In this document: piece by piece, positions 12,301 to 20,116 of the stretch
Position numbering within the stretch: position 1 is the stretch's first letter
Layout: the number at the start of each line of letters is the position of its first letter
Source of the DNA: Neogale vison
Taxonomy: Eukaryota; Chordata; Mammalia; Carnivora; Mustelidae
Assembly (NCBI RefSeq): GCF_020171115.1
Contig: NC_058091.1
Span: 243,902,001 to 243,966,000, forward strand
Length of the DNA: 64,000 bases
Direction: 5' to 3'
Position numbers and translations under genes: made by a program
The notes under the pieces: generated by a model
What the model was told of the DNA's origin: nothing
The model's input: the letters and a program-made list of their open reading frames with translations, nothing else
The model's database searches: none

Positions 12301-15300
12301 AATATGGATGACTCTCAAACAATTATCAACAAAGATACAAAAGAATATGGAACTCATTCAAGTAAAGTTAGAAAACATAAATCTTAACTATTATTTTTCC
12401 AGATGTGAACACAAGTGTAAAACTCTAAAGAAAGACAAAGAAATTACAAGTACAAACGTCAGGAGTGGTTTTATCTAGGGCAGTAGAGAGCTGGAATTAT
12501 AGGACATGGAGGGCTTCTAGAGATACTGATATGTTTTATTTCTTTTCTTTTTCTTTTTTTTTAGGTTTTATTTATTTATTTGTCAGAGAGAGAGCACAAA
12601 CAGGAGCAACAGCAGGCAGAGCAGGCAAAGGGAGAAGCAGGCTCCCACTGAGTAAGGAGCCTGATGCTGAACTTGATCCCAGGACCCTGGAATCATGACC
12701 TGAGCCAAATGCAGACATTTAACTAACTGAGCCACCCAGGCGTCCTAATATGTTCTATTTCTTATCCTTGGTGGTGGTTACATGGATATTGCTTTATAAT
12801 TATTTAATAAACTGCATGTTTACATTTCATTCACTTTTCCAAATTTATATTTTACTTTTAACTCAAAATAATCCCAATGGGCATTACTACACCAACCTTG
12901 GTAAAATAAAAGTAAAATTTATAAAATAAAATTAATGACATGAGGAAAACACTCATGAATAATATGAGTAATATACAGAAAATACAAATTCATATATCAA
13001 CTATGTCACCACTTCAGAAACAGCCAAAGAACAAATCATTGGAAAGAGAAATATGAAGAGTAAACATGTTATGTCTAATAGATATACCTTGAAATTGAAG
13101 GGTACTGGCATCCTAAGGAAACATGTACATTTAACACAAGCAAAGTTCATACCTATCCTGAAGAGCAATTCAGCAATTCACATCATGAGTTAAAAAGTTA
13201 TCTGCCAACCAGTGTCAGAAATGCTAAGAACATCATTTCAAAGGAAAAAAAGAGTTCCCAAAAAGATGTTTATACAATATATTCCTGACCATTAACAATA
13301 GGTATCAAATAAGAGAACAGTGTATTATGAATGTTAAAACTAACCGAATCTACTATTTCCAACTGAATTACAAGCCTCATAAACTATTAAAATTTTTAAA
13401 AAAATTTTAAGATAAAAATAAATAAAATAGGGATGCCTAGGTGGCTCAGTCCGTTAGGCTGCTGCCTTCAGCTCAGGTCATGATCCCAGGGTCCTGGGAT
13501 CAAGTCCCGCATCGGGCTCCTTGCTTGGCAGTGAGCCTGCCTCTCTCTCCACCTCTGCCTGCCACTCTACCTGCTCATGCACTCTCTCGCATGCTCTCTC
13601 TCTCTCTGACAAATAAATAAACAAATAAAATCCTTAAATAAATTAATTTAATTTAATTTAATTCAACCAGTAGTTGATGGTAGAGCTAGTCAGTAATTAT
13701 TTATAAAGATTTCTTTTAAAAAAGGAAGGAAAAGGGAAGAGTCAGTTCCCAAACTGCATGATACAGTCCAATGATAACATTACCTATTCTCAGCTTTCTT
13801 GCTTTTATTGCCAGGACTGGAGGATCTGGATCGCCGGCCTCGGCTTCTACTCCTTGAACGTCTCCTGTCTCGACTTCGAGATCTTCTTCGGTCTCGACTT
13901 CTGTCTCTCTCTCTACTTCTGGAACGCCTGAAAGGAAGACACTTTTCATTCATTCTATGACCAAGTAGTATTACTTTCAGATAACGGTTCTGTACTGTGT
14001 TGAAAGAAGGTTAACTATTACTAATATTAAAGGCTGAGATTTCAAACAATCATCAAAGCAGATAAAAAAGGAACAAGTAAAGTCAATTCTTAGAAGTGGT
14101 TAAAAAAAAGTGAGGATACTAATTCCAAAATGATATTTGTTGGAAAAAACCCCAGCAAATCTGTGATAATAAATGTCCTTCTAAAATCTACGGTCTAGGG
14201 GCGCCTGGGTGGCTCAGTGGGTTAAGCTGCTGCCTTCAGCTCAGGTCATGATCTCAGAGTCCTGGGATCAAGTCCCGCATTGGGCTCTCTGCTCAGCAGG
14301 GAGCCTGCTTCCTCCTCTCTCTCTGCCTGCCTCTCTGCCTACTTGTGATCCCTGTCAAATAAATAAACAAAATCTTTAAAAAAAAATAAAAATAAAAAAT
14401 AAAATAAAATCTACGGTCTATAGTAGAAAAATCTAAATTTCAAAGCCAAAACTTAAGTATAAGGATGGGTACAATGGGGCTAGAAGAACACAGATAATGA
14501 AGACTAGGAGATAATTTCCATTCTAGAGCTGACGGTGACATGACATAGGGCAGATCAACTCTCTGCATCACAGTTTCCCCATCTATATAATATGGAGGCT
14601 CCACTTAGATAATCTCAAAATCCTTCTTGCTCTAAAACCTTGTGATTCTACTTTCACTCCTAAAAGCCAAAGACCAAATCTTAAAAAATCAATTTCACTT
14701 AATACATACTTGAATGGGGGCGCCTGGGTGGCTCAGTGGGTTAAGCCTCTGCCTACAGCTTGGGTCATGATCTCGGGGTCCTGAAATCAAGCCCCACTGA
14801 TCCAGCTCAGTGGGAAGCCTGCTCCCCCCATCTCTCTCTGCCTGCCTCTCTGCCTACTTGTGATCTCTGTCAAATAAATAAATAAAATCTTAAAAAAAAA
14901 AAAATACATGCTTGAATGAATTATATGAAACTGTTCCTGGGACCACATAATATGAAACTAAGTCAACACTATCCACTTTTTCATAGATGAGTATTCTCCT
15001 TGAGCACCAAGTAATACTTCCGCAATTTCTTCTTCCAATGTTTGCGAAAGGGTTTTTTCTGTGATCAGTTCACAGCACCTGTACAGCCTTGTCTTCTTTC
15101 CTATTATAATAAGAAACTTATCAAATAACTTTTTGGTGTGGGGAAGATTATTTTTATTTACAATGTTTTCCACCTCTACAAAGGTTACATACAGCTGCTT
15201 GTCTGGTGCCAAGGAATGTGTAAGCAAGTAAAAGTAAAATAAAAATTAGGAGATCCTTTTATTCAAAATAGTTTTTTTTAAAAGAGTGTCAAAAAGGGAC

Positions 15301-18300
15301 ACTTGACTAGCTCAGTTGGTAGAGTATGCAACTCTTTTTTTTTTTTTTAAGGTTTTATTTATTTATTTGACAGAGAGAAATCACAAGTAGGCAGAGAGGC
15401 AGGCAGAGAGAGAGAGGGAAGCAGGCTCCCTGCTGAGCAGAGAGCCCAATGCAGGACTCGATCCCAGGACTCCTGAGATCATGACCTGAGCTGAAGGCAG
15501 CAGCTTAATCCACTGAGCCACCCAGGCGCCCCGAGTATGCAACTCTTGATCTTAAAGTTGTAAGTTCAAGCCCCAAGTTGCATGCGAGATTAATTAAAAA
15601 TAAAATGTTTTAAGTAAATAAATAAATAAATAGAATCCTCTTTAGAAATTAAAAAAAGGGGAGTTGAGAGGGTCCCTGATTGGCTCAGTCAGTAGGGCAC
15701 ACAATTCTTGATCTCAGGGTTTTAAGTTTGAGCCCCACACTGTAGAGAGATTACTTAAAAATAAAAAGCTTTAGGGGCGCCTGGGTGGCTCAGTGGGTTA
15801 AAGTCTCTGCCTTCGGCTCAGGTCATGACCCCAGGGTCCTGGGATCGAGCCGGCATTGGGCTCTCTGCTCAGCAGGGAGCCTGCTTCCTCCTTTCTCTCT
15901 GCCTGCCTCTCTGCCTACTTGTGATCTGTCAAATAAATAAATAAAATCTTTAAAAAAAAAAAAAGCTTTAAAAAAATACCTTTTTTTTTTTTAAAGTGTC
16001 AAACACCAAGCAGGGCTTGCAGATGGCTCTGCCCTTTTCCTTCTCCTGCTGGCTTTAGTGGCTGGTCTGAACATAGTTGTCAGCTCTCTTGGGACAGAAT
16101 TAGAACAGAACAATCTTTTTTTTTTTTAAGATTTTATTTATTTATTTATTTGTCAGAGAGAGAGAGAGAGAGAGAGCGCGCGAGAGAGAGAACGTGAGCA
16201 AGAGCAAGCACAGGCAGGCAGAATGGAAGGCAGAGTCAGAGGGAGAAGCAGGCTCCCTGCGGAGCAAGGAGCCCGATATGGGACTCGATCCCAGGACACT
16301 GGGATCATGACCTGAGGCGAAGGCAGCTGCTTAACCAACCGAGCCACCCAGGCGTCCCAGAACAGAACAATCTTAATGACATATTACCTTTGAGACTCTT
16401 TGCTCCAGGCAAAGCACCTCTGGACCTGATCAAATGAGCTGGGGTCAAAGCAGAGTGCCCACCAAAGACCATTAAATTTCAGTCCAAGTCATACTTTTGA
16501 ACAAGCCCAATTTAGCTGAGAAGACCCAATTTATCATGAGTCTTTAGGAGACTGTCTTACCTCAGGCGCTTCCGGTCTCTTGACCGAGATCTTCTTTTAT
16601 CTCTGCTACGAGACCTCTCTCTCCTTCTATCTCTATCTCTGCTTCTAGACCGTCTATCATCTCCACGTTTACTTCTTTTGTCTGAGGGTGAGCGACTTCT
16701 AGAACGACTTCCAGAGCGCCCCCTTGATGCTGATCGCTTCCGATAGTGGCTAGAAGATGAAGTTCAAGATTAAGTTTAGCAAACACAGGTAACTTCTATT
16801 ATATTTTAATTAATCACATTTTCCTAAAAGATCTCAGCAAATTAAACACTGAAAGGCCTTTTTGTTCATCAGCTCTTAAAATTAGGGGGAAGTAATGACT
16901 CCTGCAGCTACAGTCCACATAGACAGGGAAAAACTATCTTGAAATGGAAGCAAGGACAGTAAAAAGAACGGACCAAACTTGCCTCAAGCAACTTGCATTC
17001 TGGTAAAGGAAGAAATGACTGACAAGTAAAGAAATAAATACACAATGCATCACGTGGTACTACAGAGAGAAACTGATCAGAGTAAATGAAAGAGGAAGGG
17101 TGGCAGGTAGGAGGTTTGCTATTTTAAACTAGGTGATGAGAAAAACTTACTAATAAACAAACACTTCAGAGGTCTGAAGAAAATCAAAGGAACCATGTAG
17201 ATACAAGGGGGAGAAACTTTACAGGCAACAGGCACCACAAGTGCAAAGTCGTTGAGGAAGAAGCTTGACTGGTGTATCTAAGGAACAGCTAGGAAGGCAG
17301 ATGCGGCTAGGTCTAAATGACCAAGTACCATGAGATGAGATCAGCAATACAGTAGGGCAGGAAAACATGGAGAGCTCTGTAGAGCCTTACAGGCCATTCT
17401 AAGGACTTTTTCTTTCACTCTGAGTAAGTTGAGAAGTTACTAGAGGATTCTAAGTAGAGCAGCAGTGTTACCCCACTAATATTTTTATTTATTTTTTACT
17501 TACTTTTTCCCTCACTAATATTTTTAAAGCATTAGTCTGGCTGCTGAGGGGAAAACAAACTGAAGAAAGGCAAATGCAGAAGCAGGGAAAAGAGGTAGAA
17601 TGTAATAGCAATCATCCAAGTAAGAGAATGGTGGATGGGATGAGAATATCAAGTTTAGAGTTTCTAGGAAGTATCAAAATCTAGGTATTTTGAAACTAGA
17701 AAGGACTGATTTAAGGATTAACTCGATGCCAAGTGTGACAGCAAGGCAGAAGCCATGGGTGTCTCTGAGATACACGGCTGGACCTAGTAGAAAGATGAAG
17801 TTGCCATTTACTAAGATGGGAAGCCTGAGGAAGAATCATATGTGGGGTGGGGGGAATCAGGATATTAGGCATTCACATGGAGATGTATGTAGGTAGTTGA
17901 AATATCAGTCTAGAATTCATGAAGGGCTCCACAGCCATCAGTGTACAAAGGCTACTTAAAGCAACAAACGTGGATAAGATGGCTAGGGAATGAGTGCCCC
18001 TCATTATCCAAGCACCTGAAACTCAATGTGTAGAAACCCAAACTCAATACCTTTGCCTCTCCAAACCATTTATTACCACACCTTCCAGTCAGTAGTCTCA
18101 AAATATGTTATCTTTAATACTTCTCTCTTTCTACACAACCAGTAAAACACCAAGTATTACCAATTCCATCTCTGTAATTCTCTTCATATTATATCAGCAC
18201 CTCAGAGTTCCCACTGTCACTACTCCACATCAGAGCTATCTAGTTAGGGCATTTTAGAAGACTCCTGGTCTTCTTGTTTCTATTCTGTTCCCTGAAATCT

Positions 18301-20116
18301 GTTTCACTTGTTGCTTCAGTGGTAATCTTTGTAAAGCAGAGTTCTGACCATATTATATAAACATACCCAAACATTTCTTGGGCAAAATCTTCAAAGGCTC
18401 TCAAATTCTTAGCTTCAAGATTTTATTTATCTATTTTATTTATTTATTTATTTATTTGTTTGTTTGTTTATTTGAGAGATAGAGAAAGTACCAACAGGGG
18501 GAACAGCAGAGGGAGATGGAGAAGCAGGCTCCCCACTGAACAGAGAACCTGATGCAGGGCTCAGTCCCAGGACACTAGGATCATGACCTGAGCCGAAGAC
18601 AGATGCTTAACAGCTTGAGCCACTGAAGGGCCCCTCAAATTCTTTAAATCTACAATCCACCGACATTCTGGACGCAACTCCCTTTTAGAACCTACCTCCT
18701 ACCACTTATCGTCAACCCTTCATGACACCTAGATATGTAGGCAAACTGAGCTCTTTATTTATTTCTCGAACACCTTGCTCCATCCTATTTCTGAGCCTTC
18801 CATAAGTTCCTGAACCAACCTAGAGCACAAGCCATGCAGGCAGGGGAAAAGGCTAAAGAGCTGGAAGAAGCTTCCTTGTGAAGGGTCCTGAAGGATGTGC
18901 TAAACAGTCTGACTTTATCTTTGGATGAAAGAGAGGAATGACATAATCTTTATTTCAGAAGTGTCACTGTGGCTGCAGTGTGAGGAACCTATTAGGAGTA
19001 CAAAGATCACAGGAAGATAATCAATTTGAGGCAAGTGTAGCAGTCTGAACACTAAATGATTAGGGCCTGGATTAAGTCAGAGAGCAGAAATGGAGACGGG
19101 GTGTAGAATCTTACTGGGTTTAGACAGTACAAGAGAAAAATTAATCAAATAAACTCTCTTTTCCAGGTTTCTGCTTTGGGTAGCCAGATGAATAGCAATT
19201 TAAAAGACCTGCACAAGAATTCTCTGTAAATATACAACCATTCTTTATCTTTATCCATGTGATGGTACTCAGTTTATGGATTTGCTAAATTTCATCTAGT
19301 TCTACCCTTAAGCTTTGTCCATTTCCCTAAACATTAACTGTATCTCAATAAACTACTATTACTTATTATTTATAACCCAGATAAAAAGATCTTTCATTCA
19401 CTGCTAAATACAAAGCAAATATTCATCTTTAAGATAATAACCTCAAGGTCCCAAACCCCGTTTAACAATCTAAAGTTTTGAAGAGGTATCAGAATTCTAA
19501 TAAGACCTCCCAATCCAGGTGTTAAAAGTACAGAAAATACATAACAAAGAAATATGATATCTACCGGAGAAATAAATCTCCATGCAACAAGTATTTATTG
19601 CAGCCCACTAAAAGCCTAGTCACGTTCAATGTTGTATATGATGTAAAAATATTTATCCTCCAGCTCTTTTAAACTGATTTGGGAAAATACAAGACACGCA
19701 TAAGGTACTAAAAATAGACAGCAACAAGCGGCAGGGAAAGGGGGCAAACGCGAACGGGTAAGAAATTCAACGGGGATCACTACTGACGGAGGGATCACGG
19801 AGGGCTTCGTGGAAATGGCGGGATGTGGTGCCCAATCACTGACCTCCTGGAGCGGTGGTCCCGCTCCAAGGGCTGCAACGGGCGATGGCAGTGTAGGGAA
19901 CCCTACGAGCGTCACCGGCCCACGTACAGTCACTCCCTCGGCCAAGGTCTCCCTGCCCCCCGGGTGGCCGCGGGGAGCGCTGGCCGCACGTGGGGACGCA
20001 CCGGTTCAGGCCTGGTCCCGCTGCCACCTCAACTCCCGCCTCTTTCCCCCAGTCCCAGGAAGCCGCCCGCCCGCTCGCCCTCTAGGCGCGCCGCCTCACC
20101 GTGACTCCCGGCCCAT
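261..20116 (-). CDS. DDX46: DDX46 (Prp5-type DEAD-box splicing helicase), 5' part: coding exons 1-7
   Basis: DDX46 is the mammalian Prp5: an RNA-dependent ATPase of the U2 snRNP that helps load U2 on the branch site during prespliceosome assembly in the nucleus. Seven exons join with consistent phase to 879 nt (293 codons): 20100-20116, 16561-16749, 13784-13927, 7529-7625, 4436-4601, 1264-1415, 261-374. Residues 1-117 are Arg/Ser dipeptides (RS domain); 117-149 are Lys/Glu/Asp-rich; 150-205 form a charged, probably helical segment; 226-229 is DPLD, the motif through which Prp5 proteins contact SF3B1; 249-252 is a Gly run. The DEAD helicase core begins after residue 293 and lies left of the window. 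The ATG at 20116 is the first in the CpG-island exon and gives the MGRESR start of the human protein. Identity rests on near-complete agreement with the remembered human N-terminus. Confidence 0.96.
375..1263 (-). other. DDX46 intron 6
   Basis: Very AT-rich, with an A-run leading into (AAAG)n at 955-983. No SINE and no additional exon seen. Confidence 0.6.
955..983 (+). repeat. A-run with (AAAG)n microsatellite
   Basis: Twelve or more A followed by several GAAA units. May be the decayed tail of an old retroelement. Confidence 0.8.
1264..1415 (-). CDS. DDX46: DDX46 coding exon 6 (DPLD motif, residues 205-255)
   Basis: Acceptor TTTTAG (1417-1416), donor GTAAGC (1263). Encodes DDEDDPAEAEKEG, ELDPLDAYMEEV and KGGGGNEK. 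DPLD at residues 226-229 is the conserved SF3B1-contact motif of Prp5 proteins. Confidence 0.95.
1741..1920 (-). mobile_element. CAN-SINE, full length, minus
   Basis: Reads poly(T), AAAGAG-CACAAGCAGGG body, box-B region (AGGACCTTGGGATCATGACC), then TGAGCCACCCAGGTGTCCC. This is the reverse of the tRNA-Lys-derived head GGGGCGCCTGGGTGGCTCAG that defines the family in this window. Confidence 0.95.
2051..2245 (+). mobile_element. CAN-SINE, full length, plus
   Basis: Head GGGGCACTTGGGTGGCTCAG, (CT)-rich middle, tail with CAAATAAGTAAATAAAATATT. Confidence 0.95.
2994..3104 (+). mobile_element. Short-type CAN-SINE, plus
   Basis: tRNA-like half only: GGGCACCTGGCTAGTTCAGT, CTCTTGATCTCAGAGTTGTA, then a short ACTTAAAAGTTTTTAAAAAT tail. 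Older-looking class without the CT-rich middle. Confidence 0.9.
3098..3182 (+). repeat. (AAAG)n/(AAGG)n/(AATAG)n purine microsatellite
   Basis: All-purine-rich tract following the poly(A) tail of the preceding SINE; probably tail-derived. Confidence 0.85.
3183..3384 (+). mobile_element. CAN-SINE, full length, plus
   Basis: Head GGGGATGCCTGGGTGGCTGA. Inserted in the L1 at 2600-3510; tail AAAATATTAAAAAAAAGAAAG. Confidence 0.93.
3512..3703 (+). mobile_element. CAN-SINE, full length, plus
   Basis: Diverged head GAGGGCCCTGGATAGGTAAG, then TCATGATCTCAGGGTCCTGG. No clear target duplication. Confidence 0.9.
3706..3905 (+). mobile_element. CAN-SINE, full length, plus
   Basis: Head GGGTGCCTGGGTGGCTCTGT directly follows the previous SINE tail. 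Ends CAAATAAATAAATCTTTAAA. Confidence 0.93.
3914..4160 (+). mobile_element. CAN-SINE, plus, head split by an AT-rich insert
   Basis: GGGGTGCCT is separated from GTGGGTGGCTC by about 35 nt containing the inverted repeat ATATGAGATTATATCTCATA. The rest of the element is ordinary. GATATATTAAA occurs on both sides of the element (about 3903 and 4162), a target duplication. Confidence 0.9.
4182..4313 (+). mobile_element. CAN-SINE, plus, internal deletion
   Basis: Head TGGGTGGCTCAGTCAGTTAA jumps straight to CGAGCCCCACATGGGGCTCC, so the box-B region upstream of CGAGCC is missing. Confidence 0.92.
4436..4601 (-). CDS. DDX46: DDX46 coding exon 5 (charged helix, residues 150-205)
   Basis: Acceptor CCCCAAG preceded by a C-rich tract. 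Encodes NFDQNKLEEEMRKRKERVEK through KWSLEDDD. The donor is GTATAT at 4435, a weaker match to consensus. The aspartate run continues across the intron (exon ends GATGATGATG, next begins ATGATGAAG). Confidence 0.94.
4762..4870 (+). mobile_element. L1-like fragment, sense (tentative)
   Basis: GAGTGTTTATAGCAGCTTTA TTTATAATAGCTCCCAAACC resembles the L1 3' region. It is preceded by a poly(T) run. Confidence 0.5.
5089..5288 (+). mobile_element. CAN-SINE, full length, plus
   Basis: Head GGGGAACCTGGGTGGCTCAG. Imperfect flanking duplication AATCAGTGA / AATTAGTGA. Confidence 0.95.
5424..5614 (+). mobile_element. CAN-SINE, full length, plus
   Basis: Head AGGCGCGTGGTTGGCTCAGT. Flanked by AATAATACTCTGAAAA (left) and AATAATACTCAGAAAA (right), one mismatch. 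Confidence 0.96.
5711..5900 (+). mobile_element. CAN-SINE, full length, plus
   Basis: Head GCTGGGATGTCTGGGTGGGT. Flanking ACATATGCT on both sides. Confidence 0.93.
5968..6236 (+). mobile_element. CAN-SINE, plus, with tandemly expanded tail
   Basis: Normal body, but the tail unit (ATCTG(T/C)CAAATAAATAAAAT) is repeated about three times between 6130 and 6225. Confidence 0.94.
6258..6372 (+). mobile_element. Short-type CAN-SINE, plus
   Basis: AGGGCACCTGGCTGGCTAAC, ATCTTAGGGTCATGAG, GAGATTACTTAAATATATAA. Confidence 0.9.
6400..6795 (+). mobile_element. Old interspersed repeat remnant, probably L1/HAL1 (tentative)
   Basis: AATATATATACCCATTGAC, CATTCACAAAAGACATGT, ATAATGAAGACTGAAAATAA and AATATCCATCAAAGGTGA recall the 3' portion of L1/HAL1 elements. 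Family uncertain. Confidence 0.45.
6797..6920 (+). mobile_element. Short-type CAN-SINE, plus
   Basis: AGGGCACCTGGCTGGCTCAG, TCATGATCTGGGGGCTGAGT, AGAGATTACGTAATAAAAAA. Confidence 0.9.
7101..7328 (+). mobile_element. CAN-SINE, full length, plus
   Basis: Head GGGATGCCTAGGTGGCTCAG; long A-rich tail with several AATAAA units. Confidence 0.94.
7331..7436 (+). mobile_element. Short-type CAN-SINE, plus
   Basis: AGAGGACCTAGCTGGCTCAG, TGGATCTCAGGGTCGTGAGC, GGAGTCTACTTAAAAAGAAA. Confidence 0.9.
7529..7625 (-). CDS. DDX46: DDX46 coding exon 4 (acidic/basic linker, residues 117-149)
   Basis: Acceptor AG at 7627-7626. The donor is read as GTATGT at 7528 because this ends on Gly149 in phase 0 and matches the next exon. 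Encodes RSRSKEKTESGESSKEKKK and an Asp/Lys/Glu run ending DAG. Confidence 0.93.
7697..8140 (+). mobile_element. CAN-SINE, plus, interrupted by a younger SINE (outer element)
   Basis: Left part 7697-7830 (GGGGCGCCTGGGTGGCTCAG to GCTGCTTAAGATTCTTTCTCT) and right part 8052-8140 (CTGTCCCTTCCCACGCACCC to the A-rich tail) make one element once the insertion is removed. Confidence 0.95.
7831..8037 (+). mobile_element. CAN-SINE, full length, plus, nested
   Basis: Inserted in the SINE at 7697-8140, bounded by the identical 14-bp duplication AAGATTCTTTCTCT (7817-7830, 8038-8051). Confidence 0.97.
8394..8580 (+). mobile_element. CAN-SINE, full length, plus
   Basis: Diverged head AAGGGGCCTGGGTTGCTCAG; tail TCAAATAAGTAAAATCGTAA. 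Confidence 0.92.
8668..8866 (+). mobile_element. CAN-SINE, full length, plus
   Basis: GGGCCGCCTCGCTGGCTCAG head; tail AATAAAAGCCTTAAAAAAAA. Confidence 0.93.
8979..9168 (+). mobile_element. CAN-SINE, full length, plus (first of a tandem pair)
   Basis: Left duplication AATATTTTCTCTA at 8966-8978. The matching right copy occurs only after the next SINE, at 9371-9383. Confidence 0.95.
9171..9370 (+). mobile_element. CAN-SINE, full length, plus (second of a tandem pair)
   Basis: GGGACGCCTGGGTGGCTCAG head directly after the first element's A-tail, inside the shared AATATTTTCTCTA duplication. Confidence 0.95.
9508..9800 (-). mobile_element. Short-type CAN-SINE, minus, interrupted
   Basis: Poly(T) then GATGCAGGCTCCACACTAAG and ACTCACAATCCTGAGATCAA is the reverse of the short type. 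The remainder (AGCCACCCAGGCA) reappears at about 9787-9799 after the SINE inserted at 9597. Confidence 0.75.
9597..9766 (+). mobile_element. CAN-SINE, full length, plus, nested
   Basis: GGGGTGCCTGGGTGGCTCAG head; lies inside the minus short-type element at 9508-9800. Confidence 0.93.
10214..10400 (-). mobile_element. CAN-SINE, full length, minus
   Basis: Poly(T), GAAGATTTTGTTTATTTATT, ending GAGACACCCAAGCATCCT. With the next element it is flanked by GACTGATTTT (about 10191 and 10603). Confidence 0.94.
10406..10596 (-). mobile_element. CAN-SINE, full length, minus
   Basis: Second minus element of the pair; ends GAGTTACCCAGGTGCCCC. Confidence 0.94.
10814..11012 (+). mobile_element. CAN-SINE, full length, plus
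   Basis: Perfect 16-bp duplication AAGAAATGTTTTTTCA at 10798-10813 and 11013-11028. Confidence 0.97.
11464..11870 (+). mobile_element. CAN-SINE, plus, interrupted (outer element)
   Basis: Left part 11464-11538 and right part 11747-11870 join into one older element with ATCACACCATGCTGGGCTCC after the junction. Confidence 0.94.
11539..11729 (+). mobile_element. CAN-SINE, full length, plus, nested
   Basis: Inserted in the SINE at 11464-11870; perfect 17-bp duplication AAGATCTCAGGTTTGTG at 11522-11538 and 11730-11746. Confidence 0.97.
11982..12174 (+). mobile_element. CAN-SINE, full length, plus
   Basis: Perfect 16-bp duplication AAAAATGCTCAAAATA at 11965-11980 and 12175-12190; near-consensus body, so young. 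Confidence 0.97.
12553..12746 (-). mobile_element. CAN-SINE, full length, minus
   Basis: TTTTAGGTTTTATTTATTTA start, GAGCCACCCAGGCGTCC end. Imperfect flanks ATATGTTTTATTTCT / ATATGTTCTATTTCT. Confidence 0.96.
13430..13640 (+). mobile_element. CAN-SINE, full length, plus
   Basis: GGGATGCCTAGGTGGCTCAG head. The tail runs into a (TTTAA)n stretch. Confidence 0.95.
13641..13664 (+). repeat. (TTTAA)n microsatellite
   Basis: About five TTTAA units at the 3' end of the preceding SINE. Confidence 0.8.
13784..13927 (-). CDS. DDX46: DDX46 coding exon 3 (RS domain, residues 69-117)
   Basis: Acceptor TTTCAG (AG at 13929-13928) and donor GTAATG (13783). Translates to further RSRER/DRRRSRS repeats and then SSSPGNKSKKAEN. 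The 144 nt keep phase 2. Confidence 0.95.
14198..14405 (+). mobile_element. CAN-SINE, full length, plus
   Basis: Perfect 15-bp duplication AAAATCTACGGTCTA at 14183-14197 and 14406-14420. Confidence 0.97.
14510..14660 (+). mobile_element. MIR remnant, sense (tentative)
   Basis: GCATCACAGTTTCCCCATCT ATATAATATGGAGG and AATCTCAAAATCCTTCTTGC fit the MIR core and 3' part. Confidence 0.6.
14716..14902 (+). mobile_element. CAN-SINE, full length, plus
   Basis: Duplication AATACATACTTGAAT (14701-14715) / AATACATGCTTGAAT (14903-14917), one mismatch. Confidence 0.97.
15296..15635 (+). mobile_element. Short-type CAN-SINE, plus, interrupted (outer element)
   Basis: 15296-15336 (GGGACACTTGACTAGCTCAG, TTGGTAGAGTATGCAACTCTT) continues at 15548 (GATCTTAAAGTTGTAAGTTC). 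Confidence 0.93.
15337..15532 (-). mobile_element. CAN-SINE, full length, minus, nested
   Basis: Opposite orientation to its host SINE; perfect 15-bp duplication GAGTATGCAACTCTT at 15322-15336 and 15533-15547. Near-consensus sequence. Confidence 0.97.
15668..15773 (+). mobile_element. Short-type CAN-SINE, plus
   Basis: AGGGTCCCTGATTGGCTCAG, CTTGATCTCAGGGTTTTAAG, AGAGATTACTTAAAAATAAA. Confidence 0.92.
15774..15960 (+). mobile_element. CAN-SINE, full length, plus, inserted in the previous element's tail
   Basis: AAAAGCTTTA is duplicated on both sides (15764 and about 15961), placing the insertion in the short element's A-tail. Confidence 0.95.
16118..16357 (-). mobile_element. CAN-SINE, full length, minus, with (GA)n expansion
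   Basis: Perfect 16-bp duplication AGAACAGAACAATCTT at 16102-16117 and 16359-16374. A GA-rich microsatellite with a GCGCGC break lies at 16156-16190. Confidence 0.97.
16561..16749 (-). CDS. DDX46: DDX46 coding exon 2 (RS domain, residues 6-69)
   Basis: Acceptor TTCTAG just above 16749 and donor GTAAGA at 16560. The 189 nt encode HYRKRSASRGR followed by dense RS/RD/RE repeats ending in KRLR. Exits in phase 2. Confidence 0.95.
17040..17960 (-). mobile_element. L2-like remnant, antisense (tentative)
   Basis: AGAGCCTTACAGGCCATTCT AAGGACTTTTTCTTTCACTC, GTCTGGCTGCTGAGGGGAA and CCATTTACTAAGATGGGAA recall antisense L2 sequence. Confidence 0.55.
17990..18830 (+). mobile_element. L2-like remnant, sense, interrupted by a SINE (tentative)
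   Basis: AATCTTCAAAGGCTCTCAAA, ACCTCCTACCACTTATCG, TTCTCGAACACCTTGCTCCA follow the order of L2 3' sequence. Confidence 0.55.
18417..18634 (-). mobile_element. CAN-SINE, minus, with (ATTT)n tail
   Basis: The only SINE in DDX46 intron 1. Flanked by CTCAAATTCTT (about 18401 and 18635); the (TTTA)/(TTTG)n tract is the expanded tail. Confidence 0.94.
18835..19130 (-). mobile_element. L2-like remnant, antisense (tentative)
   Basis: GGAATGACATAATCTTTATT TCAGAAGTGTCACTGTGGCT resembles the antisense of the L2 GATCATGTCACTCC region. Confidence 0.5.

Larger units (their letters stand above)
11130..12880 (+). mobile_element. Old L1 3'-end, sense, with SINE insertions
   Basis: Pieces 11150-11460, 11870-11980, 12180-12540 and 12750-12880 together follow the order of an L1 3' region (CCAAATGACCAAAGAACATA; TTCACTCCTAGATACACACC; AGTATTCAGGAGTGAAAATG; TGGATGACTCTCAAACAATT). 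Confidence 0.75.
7626..13783 (-). other. DDX46 intron 3 (6.2 kb)
   Basis: Largest DDX46 intron in the window, almost wholly retroelements: about 16 CAN-SINEs and several L1 pieces. The only long unique-looking part is 12890-13420, where I see no exon. Confidence 0.6.
13928..16560 (-). other. DDX46 intron 2
   Basis: 2.6 kb with about seven CAN-SINEs, a MIR-like piece (14510-14660) and unique sequence at 14920-15290 containing an unexplained 89-codon minus open frame (14958-15227). Confidence 0.6.
16750..20099 (-). other. DDX46 intron 1
   Basis: 3.35 kb; unlike introns 2-5 it holds only one CAN-SINE. 17040-19130 is mostly old L2-type sequence in both orientations; the remainder is unique-looking. 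Confidence 0.6.
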
